DNA of 5,384 nt from Coleofasciculus sp. S288 (GCA_020216575.1 JAIUYC010000373.1:1-5384); one strand, 5' to 3'; counted from the first letter of the stretch, positions 1 to 5,384 are shown. A program made the numbers and translations. Notes: generated from the sequence alone by a model not told the origin.

Positions 1-794
1 TGAAGCGTTTTCGGACAGGGCAAAGGCTGACCCTTCACCTGAAATATCTCACCCGTGTAAGTTGCCTGAAAAATATTCATGGGGGGATTGCCCAAGAAGG
101 TGGCTACCATCCGGTTGGCAGGCCTGGCATAAATATCTTGGGGTTCACCGATTTGTTGAATCCGACCGCCCTCGAGTACCACAATTTGGTCAGCGAGTGT
201 CATCGCTTCCACTTGGTCGTGGGTGACGTAGATTGTTGTAATACCAACGCGATAGTGCAACTGCTTCAATTGCGCTCTCGTATCGTCTCGCAACTGGGCG
301 TCAAGATTGGATAGGGGTTCATCGAGCAAGAAAACTTTGGGTTCGCGAGCGATCGCTCTTCCCAATGCTACTCGCTGCTGTTGTCCCCCCGATAGTTGCT
401 TGGGTTTGCGACCCAAGAGATGGTAAATATCTAGCGATCGCGCCACTGCCTCCACTCGTTTCTGAATCGTTGCAGAGTCAGCGTTCCGCATCCGCAGACC
501 AAAAGAAAGGTTTTCCGCCACCGTCATGTGGGGGTAGAGGGCGTAGTTCTGAAATACCATCGCCACATCCCTCTGCCGTGCTGGAACATGATTCATCAGA
601 GCCTCCCCAATATAGAGATTGCCAGATGTTGCTGTTTCCAGTCCAGCGATCATCCGCAGAATCGTCGATTTGCCACAACCCGATGGACCAACTAAAACCC
701 AAAATTGCCCATCCGGTATCTCAAATGTAATGTCCTCAATTGCCGTGACATTGTCAAATTTTCGGGTAATCTCTTCTAAGCGAACGTTTGCCAT
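1..794 (-). CDS. ABC transporter ATP-binding protein, MalK/UgpC type (partial, C-terminus off the left edge)
   Basis: This is the cytoplasmic ATPase subunit of a carbohydrate or compatible-solute type ABC importer, where it would power solute uptake through separate permease subunits not in the window. The 264 codons present cover the whole nucleotide-binding domain: Walker A GPSGCGKST (residues 36-44), Q-loop at Gln82 in FQNYALYPHMTV, signature LSGGQQQR (134-141), Walker B VFLLDEP (154-160), D-loop SNLD (162-165) and switch His192. The motif FLGNPPMN (233-240) marks the start of the C-terminal MalK-type regulatory/OB region, which is cut off; the family is usually about 350-380 residues long. 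The start is well bounded: the ATG at 794-792 is the only candidate before an in-frame stop at 809-807. No clear Shine-Dalgarno sequence precedes it. It is divergent from the kinase cluster and probably a separate unit. The substrate cannot be told from the ATPase; glycerol-3-phosphate, sugar or glucosylglycerol systems are all possible. Confidence 0.95.
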   Translation of the reverse strand, partial: MANVRLEEITRKFDNVTAIEDITFEIPDGQFWVLVGPSGCGKSTILRMIAGLETATSGNLYIGEALMNHVPARQRDVAMVFQNYALYPHMTVAENLSFGLRMRNADSATIQKRVEAVARSLDIYHLLGRKPKQLSGGQQQRVALGRAIAREPKVFLLDEPLSNLDAQLRDDTRAQLKQLHYRVGITTIYVTHDQVEAMTLADQIVVLEGGRIQQIGEPQDIYARPANRMVATFLGNPPMNIFQATYTGEIFQVKGQPLPCPKTL

Positions 795-952
795 GGGTAG
801 CGAGTGTCAGTCGTTTTGCTGATCATATAGTTTCGGGAAGGTTTGCGGTTTTATATCTTTCTCCTGCTCTCTCCCTCTCTTCTAAAACAGGCTTTTGCGC
901 ACCTATTCAGTAATTTTACGGTTAGGGTTCAACACGCCTCCATCGCAATTCA
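795..952. promoter_or_regulatory. Divergent intergenic region between the ABC ATPase and the kinase cluster
   Basis: This 158-base spacer must hold the start signals for the leftward transporter gene and probably for the rightward signalling genes. I see no convincing -35/-10 pair for either direction; AT-rich stretches (TATATC near 852 and CATATAG near 824) are only weak candidates for the leftward gene. A pyrimidine tract at 856-883, interrupted by a single G at 866, would give the transporter transcript a purine-rich AG leader. The kinase frame is closed by TAG at 923-925, so its coding region cannot begin earlier than that. Confidence 0.45.
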
Positions 953-2902
953 GTGGTTTCCCGGACAAAAGTTTTAGGTAGACGTGGTAACAATGAGGAG
1001 TCAATTTACCTTAGCACGCAGGACGTAGCTGCGTCCTGGATAAAGGCTTCTAGGGGGCAATCGGTGCAGCATAGACAAGAACGGGGCAAGCTAACTCAAT
1101 TAGAAACTCAACAGCAAGATTTCTTCAACCAGTCACCAGACCTGTTGTGCATTATTCTGCCTGACGGAACATTTGGACAACTCAACCCGGCTTGGAAACG
1201 GTTGTTGAACTGGACACCCGAAGCCTTGCGATCGCATTCTTGGATTGAATTAGTGCATCCAGAAGATATGGAAGCAGCGTTGAGTGCGATGCTACAGGCG
1301 GGTGACGGTGAAGTTAGCTTCGTTGACAATCGCTATCGTCACAACGATGGCAGCTATCGGTGGCTATCCTGGAGCTTGCACAAGAGCGAGGATGGATATT
1401 GGTATGCGATCGCAAGAGAGATAAAGGCGAATCGGCAGGCAAAGATAGCTCTGAAATCTCAGGTTGAAGCGATACCCTCCAAGACTGAGGCAAACAAATG
1501 GTCGATTGAGAAGAAGACTGTAATGTTGTTGGGATTAGCCTCAGTGATTTTGGTGAGCCTCAATCTTCTCTTTTTCTGGAGTTTTATCAAACAAAAAGAA
1601 ACAACTGAGCGGGTAGCTCAGAGCCGATTAATCCTCCAAAAGCTGGAAGCTGTCCTTTCCTCCGCCAAGGATGCTGAAACAGGTCAACGGGGCTACTTAC
1701 TCACCGGACGAGAATCTTACTTACAGCCTTATAACCTTGCTGTAAAAACAATTGAGCCGCAATTAAACCAACTAAAAACGTTGGCTAGAGCTGACGCTTA
1801 TCAACAGCAGCAGCTTACTCGTCTTCAACCTCTGATCGAGCAAAAGTTAGCTGAACTCAAGGTGACAATTGACTTGAAAAAAAGCCGGGGTTTTTATGCT
1901 GCCGTGCCGGTGGTTTTGACCAATGAGGGACAAGAACTGATGGATCAGATCCGAACTACGGCTCAGCAGATGCAGAAGAAAAAAAATGAGGAATTACAAA
2001 CTTGGTTAACCACCCGAGAGGAAGCTTTCCTTAAAGGACAAGTGACGTTCTTCATCGGCATAGTTCTGAACCTGTTTGCCTTTTATCTGGTCTACCATGC
2101 CATTCGACAGGAGACAATTGAACGCAAGCAAGCCGAAGCGTCATTTAAACAGCTCAATGACGAGCTAGAAGCGAGAGTACAGGAGCGAACAGCCGAACTA
2201 AAAGAAGCCAACGCCAACTTGTTACGTTCTAACAGGGAACTGGAGCAGTTTGCCTACGTAGCGTCCCACGATTTGCAGGAGCCACTGCGGGCAGTCAATA
2301 GCTATGCACAACTGATTACTCGAAAATATCAGGGAAACCTCGACGCGAAAGCAGATAAGTACCTCGGCTACATCACGGAGGGAGCCACCCGGATGCAGCA
2401 GTTAATCAACGACTTGCTGGCGTTTTCGCGGGTGGGAACGCGGGGTAAACCATTGGAGTCAACGGACTGCGAGACAGTGCTGCGTCAGGTGCTAGATAAT
2501 TTAAAGATTGCGATCGCTGAAAATCATGCTCTAGTCACTCATGATCCGCTACCAACGGTGATAGGGGATGAAATTCAACTCATTCAGTTACTCCAAAATC
2601 TTATAGGCAATGCCATTAAGTTTCGCCGTGAGGAACCGCCTCAAGTGCATATCTCAGCTAAGCAACGGGACAACGAATGGGTATTTTCTGTCCGCGATAA
2701 TGGCATCGGCATCGAGTCAGAATACTTCGAGCGTATCTTCACCATTTTCCAGCGCCTACATAGCAAGAGCGAGTATCCTGGTACGGGCATTGGTCTGGCG
2801 GTTTGTAAAAAGATTGTGGAGCGTCATGGAGGACGCATCTGGGTGGAGTCAACGTCAGGAGTAGGCACAATTTTTTACTTTACTCTTCTGCCAATGAGGT
2901 AA
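953..2902 (+). CDS. Membrane sensor histidine kinase, PAS-TM-CHASE3-TM-HisKA-HATPase
   Basis: A transmembrane histidine kinase that would autophosphorylate on His and pass the phosphate to a receiver Asp. In order (numbering from the GTG at 953): a PAS fold at about 52-160 (NPAWKRLLNWTPE, HPEDMEA, YRHNDGSYRWLSW); a first membrane helix at about 189-212; a CHASE3 sensor domain at about 214-360 with the typical DAETGQRGYLLTGRESYL stretch (240-257); a second membrane helix at about 363-384; a coiled coil to about 430; HisKA with His439 in ASHDLQEPLR; and HATPase_c with N-box Asn553, G1 box DNGIG (582-586), F-box-like FQRLH (599-603) and G2 box GTGIGL (610-615). All catalytic motifs are intact. 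CHASE3 should be outside the membrane and the kinase inside; the PAS before the first helix would then be cytoplasmic. The start is uncertain: GTG 953 has no ribosome binding site, whereas in-frame GTG 1064 follows AGGGGG and still keeps the PAS, giving 612 residues. The likely partner is the Rcp1-like regulator at 3475; kinases with this ASHDLQEPLR/FQRLH signature often pair with such regulators. The signal sensed is unknown. Confidence 0.93.
   Translation: MVSRTKVLGRRGNNEESIYLSTQDVAASWIKASRGQSVQHRQERGKLTQLETQQQDFFNQSPDLLCIILPDGTFGQLNPAWKRLLNWTPEALRSHSWIELVHPEDMEAALSAMLQAGDGEVSFVDNRYRHNDGSYRWLSWSLHKSEDGYWYAIAREIKANRQAKIALKSQVEAIPSKTEANKWSIEKKTVMLLGLASVILVSLNLLFFWSFIKQKETTERVAQSRLILQKLEAVLSSAKDAETGQRGYLLTGRESYLQPYNLAVKTIEPQLNQLKTLARADAYQQQQLTRLQPLIEQKLAELKVTIDLKKSRGFYAAVPVVLTNEGQELMDQIRTTAQQMQKKKNEELQTWLTTREEAFLKGQVTFFIGIVLNLFAFYLVYHAIRQETIERKQAEASFKQLNDELEARVQERTAELKEANANLLRSNRELEQFAYVASHDLQEPLRAVNSYAQLITRKYQGNLDAKADKYLGYITEGATRMQQLINDLLAFSRVGTRGKPLESTDCETVLRQVLDNLKIAIAENHALVTHDPLPTVIGDEIQLIQLLQNLIGNAIKFRREEPPQVHISAKQRDNEWVFSVRDNGIGIESEYFERIFTIFQRLHSKSEYPGTGIGLAVCKKIVERHGGRIWVESTSGVGTIFYFTLLPMR
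1019..1038. repeat. 20-base near-perfect palindrome near the kinase start
   Basis: The sequence reads CAGGACGTAG followed by CTGCGTCCTG. Nine of ten pairs are complementary, and the one exception (T1026/G1031) can still form a wobble pair in RNA. It lies inside the reading frame if translation begins at 953, but in the leader if it begins at GTG 1064, 26 bases upstream of that codon. It could be a dyad operator or a leader hairpin. No bound factor is known to me and a function is not shown. Confidence 0.5.
1052..1057 (+). promoter_or_regulatory. Shine-Dalgarno-like AGGGGG supporting an alternative kinase start at GTG 1064
   Basis: AGGGGG can pair with the 16S anti-Shine-Dalgarno end with one G-U wobble and lies six bases before the in-frame GTG at 1064-1066. 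The annotated upstream GTG at 953 has nothing comparable. Residues 1-37 that would be lost contain no recognisable domain, so the shorter form is a real alternative. Confidence 0.4.
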
Positions 2903-2905
2903 TAG

Positions 2906-2969
2906 AGCAGGGGAGCAGGGGAAGCAGGGGAAGCAGGGGGAGCAGGGGAAGCAGGGGGAGCAGGGGAAG
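2906..2969 (+). repeat. Tandem G-rich array, seven AGCAGGGG-type units, forming the leader of the four-helix bundle gene
   Basis: Seven units of 8-10 bases read AGCAGGGG with an optional extra A in front and an optional fifth G (unit starts 2906, 2914, 2922, 2931, 2941, 2949, 2959). The array fills almost the whole spacer between the kinase stop (2902) and the next start codon (2970). Seven runs of four or five G separated by 4-5 bases fit a G-quadruplex pattern on the plus strand, and so in the mRNA. The purine-rich GGGGGAG at 2954-2960, nine bases before ATG 2970, is the best ribosome binding site, so the repeat itself seems to provide it. Similar low-complexity strings are common in spacers of filamentous cyanobacteria. 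Confidence 0.9.
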
Positions 2970-3371
2970 ATGAGTAGAGAAGCAATTAAAGACCATAAAG
3001 ACTTGGAAATTTATAAGATGGCTTTTGACATGGCGATGAGAATTTTTGAGTTGTCTAAGAGGTTTCCGGTCGAGGAACGATATTCTCTGACTGACCAGAT
3101 TCGTCGCTCTTCTCGCTCCGTTTGCGCTAATTTGGCTGAGGCTTGGTGCAAGCGAAGATATGAAGCTGCTTTTGTAGCTAAACTGAATGACTGCGAATCA
3201 GAATCAGCCGAGACTCAAACCTGGATTGAGTTTGCTGTTAAATGCAACTACATCGATATAAAAGCAGGGCGAGAACTGTACCGAACTTACAACCAAGTTT
3301 TGAGGGGGTTAGTAAGTATGATTAACAATCCCTCACCTTGGTTATTGAAGAAGGCAGGAAGAGAAGAGTAG
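2970..3371 (+). CDS. Four-helix bundle protein, 23S rRNA intervening-sequence (IVP)/Avd-like family
   Basis: A 133-residue protein of the four-helix bundle family first met as the product of 23S rRNA intervening sequences (PF05635/TIGR02436) and structurally related to Avd, the accessory protein of diversity-generating retroelements. Recognised from the N-terminal KDLEIYKMAFDMAMRIFELS (10-29), then the FP...ERYSLTDQIRRSSRSVCANLAEAW block (32-59; SIPANIAEG in the commoner form), then KRRYEAAFVAKL (61-72) and the acidic ESESAETQTW (76-85). The length matches the family. Four mainly helical segments can be traced and there is no signal peptide or membrane helix, so it is probably cytoplasmic. 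The ATG at 2970 is right for the family, which begins shortly before the DLE motif. The cellular role of this family outside rRNA and retroelements is not established. No 23S rRNA, reverse transcriptase or template/variable repeat is present here. It lies inside a signalling operon between G-rich arrays, suggesting a cassette of separate origin. Confidence 0.9.
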   Translation: MSREAIKDHKDLEIYKMAFDMAMRIFELSKRFPVEERYSLTDQIRRSSRSVCANLAEAWCKRRYEAAFVAKLNDCESESAETQTWIEFAVKCNYIDIKAGRELYRTYNQVLRGLVSMINNPSPWLLKKAGREE

Positions 3372-3474
3372 CAGGACAAGAATTTGCATTTAGACATTTA
3401 AATCATCTTTCTAATTTCCCCACTCCCCCCACTCCCCCCACTCCCCCTGCTCCTTCACTTAGTAGCATTCTCCT
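3372..3474 (+). other. Spacer between the four-helix bundle gene and the response regulator
   Basis: This 103-base spacer has an AT-rich left part (3381-3417) and a C-rich right part (3418-3453). The AT-rich part holds TAGACA at 3391-3396 and TAATTT at 3412-3417, only 15 bases apart and with a poor -10 match, so a local promoter for the regulator is possible but weak. There is no clear Shine-Dalgarno sequence before ATG 3475 (AGTAGCATTCTCCT precedes it). No intrinsic terminator hairpin with a T run is visible. Confidence 0.4.
3418..3453 (-). repeat. C-rich array (ACTCCCCCC units), inverted relative to the array at 2906
   Basis: The plus strand reads CCCC, then ACT followed by C runs of six, six and five, then TGCTCC. 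On the minus strand this gives G runs of 5, 6, 6 and 4 separated by the three-base loop AGT, an excellent G-quadruplex pattern. The segment CTCCCCCTGCT at 3441-3451 is the exact reverse complement of AGCAGGGGGAG, present twice in the left array (2932-2942 and 2950-2960). The two arrays thus bracket the four-helix bundle gene as imperfect inverted repeats. Confidence 0.85.
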
Positions 3475-3921
3475 ATGAACTTTGACACTCCCATTCGACC
3501 CGTTGAGATTCTCCTGGTAGAAGACTCTCCCAGTGATGCCGATTTAACGGTAGAAGCGCTCAGTGACGGTAAAGTACTCAATAACTTGCACTGGGTTGAA
3601 GATGGTGTAGACGCTCTTGCTTTTCTCCGGCGACAGGGAAAATATAGCAACTCACCTCGCCCCGATTTGATTTTGCTTGACCTCAACCTGCCTAAAAAAG
3701 ATGGTCGTGAGGTTTTAGCAGAAATAAAAGCTGATCCTCAACTCAAATTGATTCCAGTTGTTGTTCTCACCACCTCAGCAGCTGAGCGAGATATTCTTAA
3801 AACCTATGAACTGAACGCGAATTGCTACGTTACCAAGCCCATTGATTTGGAGCAGTTTATTTGTGTGGTAAAGCTGATTGAAAAATTTTGGTTGGCTGTA
3901 GTTAAACTGCCCCCGGAGTAA
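3475..3921 (+). CDS. Single-domain response regulator, Rcp1/CheY-like
   Basis: A stand-alone receiver of 148 residues with no output domain, so it acts by protein contact or as a phosphate shuttle. Visible receiver residues: the acidic pocket Glu16-Asp17 in [13 protein letters not shown], phospho-acceptor Asp69 in [13 protein letters not shown], switch Thr99 in VVVLTTS, and Lys121-Pro122 in [11 protein letters not shown]. The [13 protein letters not shown] start and [12 protein letters not shown] pattern place it with the regulators that accompany phytochrome-type and CHASE3 kinases, the group of cyanobacterial Rcp1. It is most likely the partner of the kinase at 953, although the four-helix bundle gene now lies between them. 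The ATG at 3475 leaves a normal short N-terminal extension; the site lacks a clear ribosome binding sequence. It is followed five bases later by the hybrid kinase, so the two are almost certainly co-transcribed. Confidence 0.93.
   Translation: MNFDTPIRPVEILLVEDSPSDADLTVEALSDGKVLNNLHWVEDGVDALAFLRRQGKYSNSPRPDLILLDLNLPKKDGREVLAEIKADPQLKLIPVVVLTTSAAERDILKTYELNANCYVTKPIDLEQFICVVKLIEKFWLAVVKLPPE
3915..3918 (+). promoter_or_regulatory. Ribosome binding site (GGAG) of the hybrid kinase, within the end of the response regulator gene
   Basis: GGAG lies eight bases before ATG 3927 and immediately before the regulator's TAA stop (3919-3921). The arrangement favours translational coupling of the two genes and sets the start of the second. 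It is the clearest Shine-Dalgarno sequence in the cluster. Confidence 0.75.
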
Positions 3922-3926
3922 CAAAT

Positions 3927-5198
3927 ATGGACAGTTCTATCATTAAAATCCTACTGGTAGAAGATAACCTAGCTGATGCCGATTTGCTGGGCGAATTTCT
4001 CGAAGAGGCTGACGAAACTCAGTGGTCGCTAGTACATGTTGAAAAGCTCCAAGAAGCGCTTCAGACCTTAGCTAAAGACCACTTTGATGTTATTTTGCTA
4101 GACCTCTCGCTACCAGACAAACAGGGATTGGCTACGGTTGCACAAACCCATGAGGCTGCCCCCGATTTGCCAATTGTAGTATTGACAGGTCTTAACGATC
4201 GCGTCATAGCCTTAGAGGCTTTACGGCAAGGCGCACAAGACTATCTAGTCAAGGGCAAGATTGATAGTAATTTGCTGGTACGTGCTATTCGTTATGCGAT
4301 CGAGCGGGCACATACATTAAAGCGCTTACGCCAGAGTGAGGAGCAGTTGCAACGGCTCAATGAAGAACTAGAACGCCGAGTTGAACAACAAACCGAGGAG
4401 TTAAGGCAAAAAAATCTGTCCCTACAAAGCGAAATTTCCGGACGCCAGCACTTGGAAGAGGAACTTCGCTATGCTCTAGTTAAAGAAAAAGAATTGAGTG
4501 AACTCAAATCTAATATTATTTCAGTGGTTTCTCATGAGTATCGTACTCCATTAGCTACTATCCTTTCGTCTTCAGAATTACTCGAACATTACAGTCAGCA
4601 ATGGACTGAGGAGAAAAGGAAACGCCATTTCCACAGGATTCAAAGCTCAGTTCATCATCTTACTCAGTTAATCAGCGATGTACTGTTGTTTAACAAAGCT
4701 GAGGCGGGAAAATTGGAATTTAAGCCAGAACCAATGGATGTGGTAGCCTTCTGCCAGGAACTGGTGGAAGAATTGCAACTGACATTGAAGACTCAGCACT
4801 GCATCAGCCTTACCTGTTTCGGTTCAGCGAGGGAAGCGTGTTTGGATGAAAAACTGTTGCGGCAACTCCTTAGTAATTTGCTCTCGAATGCAATTAAGTA
4901 CTCCCCTGACGGAGGCAAGATTCAATTCGACCTCGTTTATGAAACTGAAGCTGTAACCTTCCGCATTCAAGATCGAGGAATTGGCATTCCTAAAAAAGAT
5001 CGAGAGCAGTTGTTTGAGGCGTTTTATCGCAGCAGCAATGTTGGTACCTTCGCCGGAACGGGATTGGGGTTGGCAATCGTCAAACGATGTGTAGAGTTTC
5101 ACAAGGGTCAAATTGCCGTGGAGAGTGAAGTTGGAGTTGGGTCAACGTTCACGGTGACACTGCCCTTGAATTGCACAGCTTTGCAAGAAATTTCTTAA
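3927..5198 (+). CDS. Soluble hybrid histidine kinase, receiver-coiled coil-HisKA-HATPase
   Basis: A 423-residue cytoplasmic kinase with its receiver at the N-terminus, so it can be switched by incoming phosphate rather than sensing a ligand directly. Receiver (about 5-125): acidic Glu12-Asp13, phospho-acceptor Asp59 in VILLDLSLPD, Thr87 in VVLTG and Lys109; Lys109 is followed by Gly, not the common Pro. A long coiled coil (about 126-195, rich in Glu, Gln, Arg and Leu) joins it to HisKA with His203 in VVSHEYRTPLA. HATPase_c follows with N-box Asn321 (LLSNAIKYSPDGG), G1 box DRGIG (349-353), F-box region LFEAFYR (362-368) and G2 box GTGLGL (377-382). All key residues are present and no membrane helix is seen. 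It lies five bases after the Rcp1-like regulator and shares its transcript. The likely donor is the membrane kinase at 953; the downstream target is not encoded in the window. Confidence 0.94.
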   Translation: MDSSIIKILLVEDNLADADLLGEFLEEADETQWSLVHVEKLQEALQTLAKDHFDVILLDLSLPDKQGLATVAQTHEAAPDLPIVVLTGLNDRVIALEALRQGAQDYLVKGKIDSNLLVRAIRYAIERAHTLKRLRQSEEQLQRLNEELERRVEQQTEELRQKNLSLQSEISGRQHLEEELRYALVKEKELSELKSNIISVVSHEYRTPLATILSSSELLEHYSQQWTEEKRKRHFHRIQSSVHHLTQLISDVLLFNKAEAGKLEFKPEPMDVVAFCQELVEELQLTLKTQHCISLTCFGSAREACLDEKLLRQLLSNLLSNAIKYSPDGGKIQFDLVYETEAVTFRIQDRGIGIPKKDREQLFEAFYRSSNVGTFAGTGLGLAIVKRCVEFHKGQIAVESEVGVGSTFTVTLPLNCTALQEIS

Positions 5199-5217
5199 GA
5201 AGCCTTAACATAGTCAA

Positions 5218-5235
5218 TAAGCTACAGCTTAGTTT
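5218..5235 (+). terminator. Weak hairpin and short T run after the hybrid kinase
   Basis: TAAGC and GCTTA (5218-5222 and 5227-5231) can form a five-pair stem with the loop TACA, then GTTTT follows. The stem is short and only 40% GC, so this is at best a weak intrinsic terminator. A stop signal is expected here because the next gene is probably convergent, with about 68 bases between the two coding ends. Confidence 0.25.
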
Positions 5236-5266
5236 TCCTTCGACTCAATGGTGCTTGGAAAATTGA

Positions 5267-5384
5267 TCAAAAACTCATCTCTACCACTCGATACTCTTTC
5301 TGAACCGTTACGCTTAACAATTCATGCATCGCCGCGATCGCACTGGCTAGCCCCCCCAGTTTCAGGGGCAGACGAGCGCATGCT
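5267..5384 (-). CDS. C-terminal end of an unidentified convergent gene (partial)
   Basis: Read leftward from the right edge, one frame is open for 38 codons and ends with TGA at 5269-5267. The peptide includes LPLKLGGLASAIAAMHELL (residues 5-23 of the visible part) and ends VQKEYRVVEMSF, which has the look of real protein: a hydrophobic/Ala-rich helix and then a charged tail. It contains a HIP1 octamer (5334-5341), as coding regions here often do. I do not recognise the family, and a short open end at the window edge could be chance. It would be convergent with the hybrid kinase. Confidence 0.45.
   Translation of the reverse strand, partial: ACARLPLKLGGLASAIAAMHELLSVTVQKEYRVVEMSF

Noticed and set aside
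365..822. Open frames on both strands within the transporter gene (365-730 and 619-822 plus, 478-702 minus)
   Set aside because: They overlap the intact ABC ATPase frame, which has every expected motif; their peptides are low in recognisable structure and look like shadows.
1108..1329. Minus-strand open frame of 73 codons within the kinase PAS region
   Set aside because: It lies opposite a conserved PAS domain and has no sign of a protein family or of a ribosome binding site.
1979..1986. Run of eight A in the first kinase as a programmed or phase-variable frameshift
   Set aside because: The frame continues intact through the run into all kinase motifs, and no alternative product of interest is seen in the other frames.
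2610..2864. Plus-strand open frame of 84 codons within the first kinase's ATPase domain
   Set aside because: Out of frame with the clearly conserved HATPase motifs, so a shadow.
2906..2969. CRISPR array
   Set aside because: The units are 8-10 bases and directly adjacent, with no unique spacers between them and no cas genes nearby.
2970..3371. Diversity-generating retroelement
   Set aside because: The protein is Avd-like in fold family, but no reverse transcriptase, template repeat or variable repeat is in the window.
2970..3371. Intervening sequence inside a 23S rRNA gene
   Set aside because: No rRNA sequence flanks the gene; both sides are signalling genes.
2897..3470. Target-site duplication around the four-helix bundle cassette
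   Set aside because: TAATAG (2900-2905) and TTAGTAG (3459-3465) look alike but are not exact, and the low-complexity arrays hide the true junctions.
3459..3686. Minus-strand open frame opposite the start of the response regulator
   Set aside because: Opposes a conserved receiver sequence; no independent support.
4824..5111. Minus-strand open frame of 95 codons opposite the hybrid kinase
   Set aside because: Opposes the conserved N, G1 and G2 boxes of the kinase; no family resemblance.

Overview
The window looks like cyanobacterial chromosome. The octamer GCGATCGC (HIP1), over-represented in many cyanobacterial genomes, occurs six times in 5.4 kb (349, 434, 1228, 1406, 2510, 5334). The signalling proteins are of cyanobacterial style (an Rcp1-like single-domain regulator and a CHASE3 kinase), and the spacers carry G-rich AGCAGGGG low-complexity repeats of the kind common in filamentous cyanobacteria. 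Genus cannot be fixed from this sequence alone.

Layout. Positions 1-794 (minus) hold the N-terminal three quarters of a MalK/UgpC-type ABC transporter ATPase, cut by the left edge. A 158-base spacer (795-952) separates it from a divergently transcribed signalling cluster on the plus strand. The cluster contains a membrane histidine kinase with PAS, CHASE3, HisKA and HATPase domains (953-2902, possibly starting at 1064), a four-helix bundle protein of the 23S rRNA intervening-sequence/Avd-like family (2970-3371), an Rcp1/CheY-like single-domain response regulator (3475-3921) and a soluble receiver-histidine kinase hybrid (3927-5198). At the right edge the C-terminal 38 codons of an unidentified convergent gene are probably present (5267-5384, minus).

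Function. The membrane kinase, the single receiver and the receiver-kinase have the parts for a branched or serial phosphorelay. The membrane kinase would phosphorylate the small regulator and/or the receiver of the second kinase, whose own kinase output then acts elsewhere. No DNA-binding or enzymatic output domain is encoded in the window.

Most notable point. The four-helix bundle gene sits inside this otherwise coherent signalling operon and is bracketed by G-rich arrays in inverted orientation: seven AGCAGGGG-type units before it on the plus strand, and a C-rich ACTCCCCCC array after it. Both arrays fit G-quadruplex patterns on opposite strands and share an 11-base inverted match. This suggests an inserted cassette, with the left array also forming the gene's leader and ribosome binding site. 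Mobility is inference, not shown.
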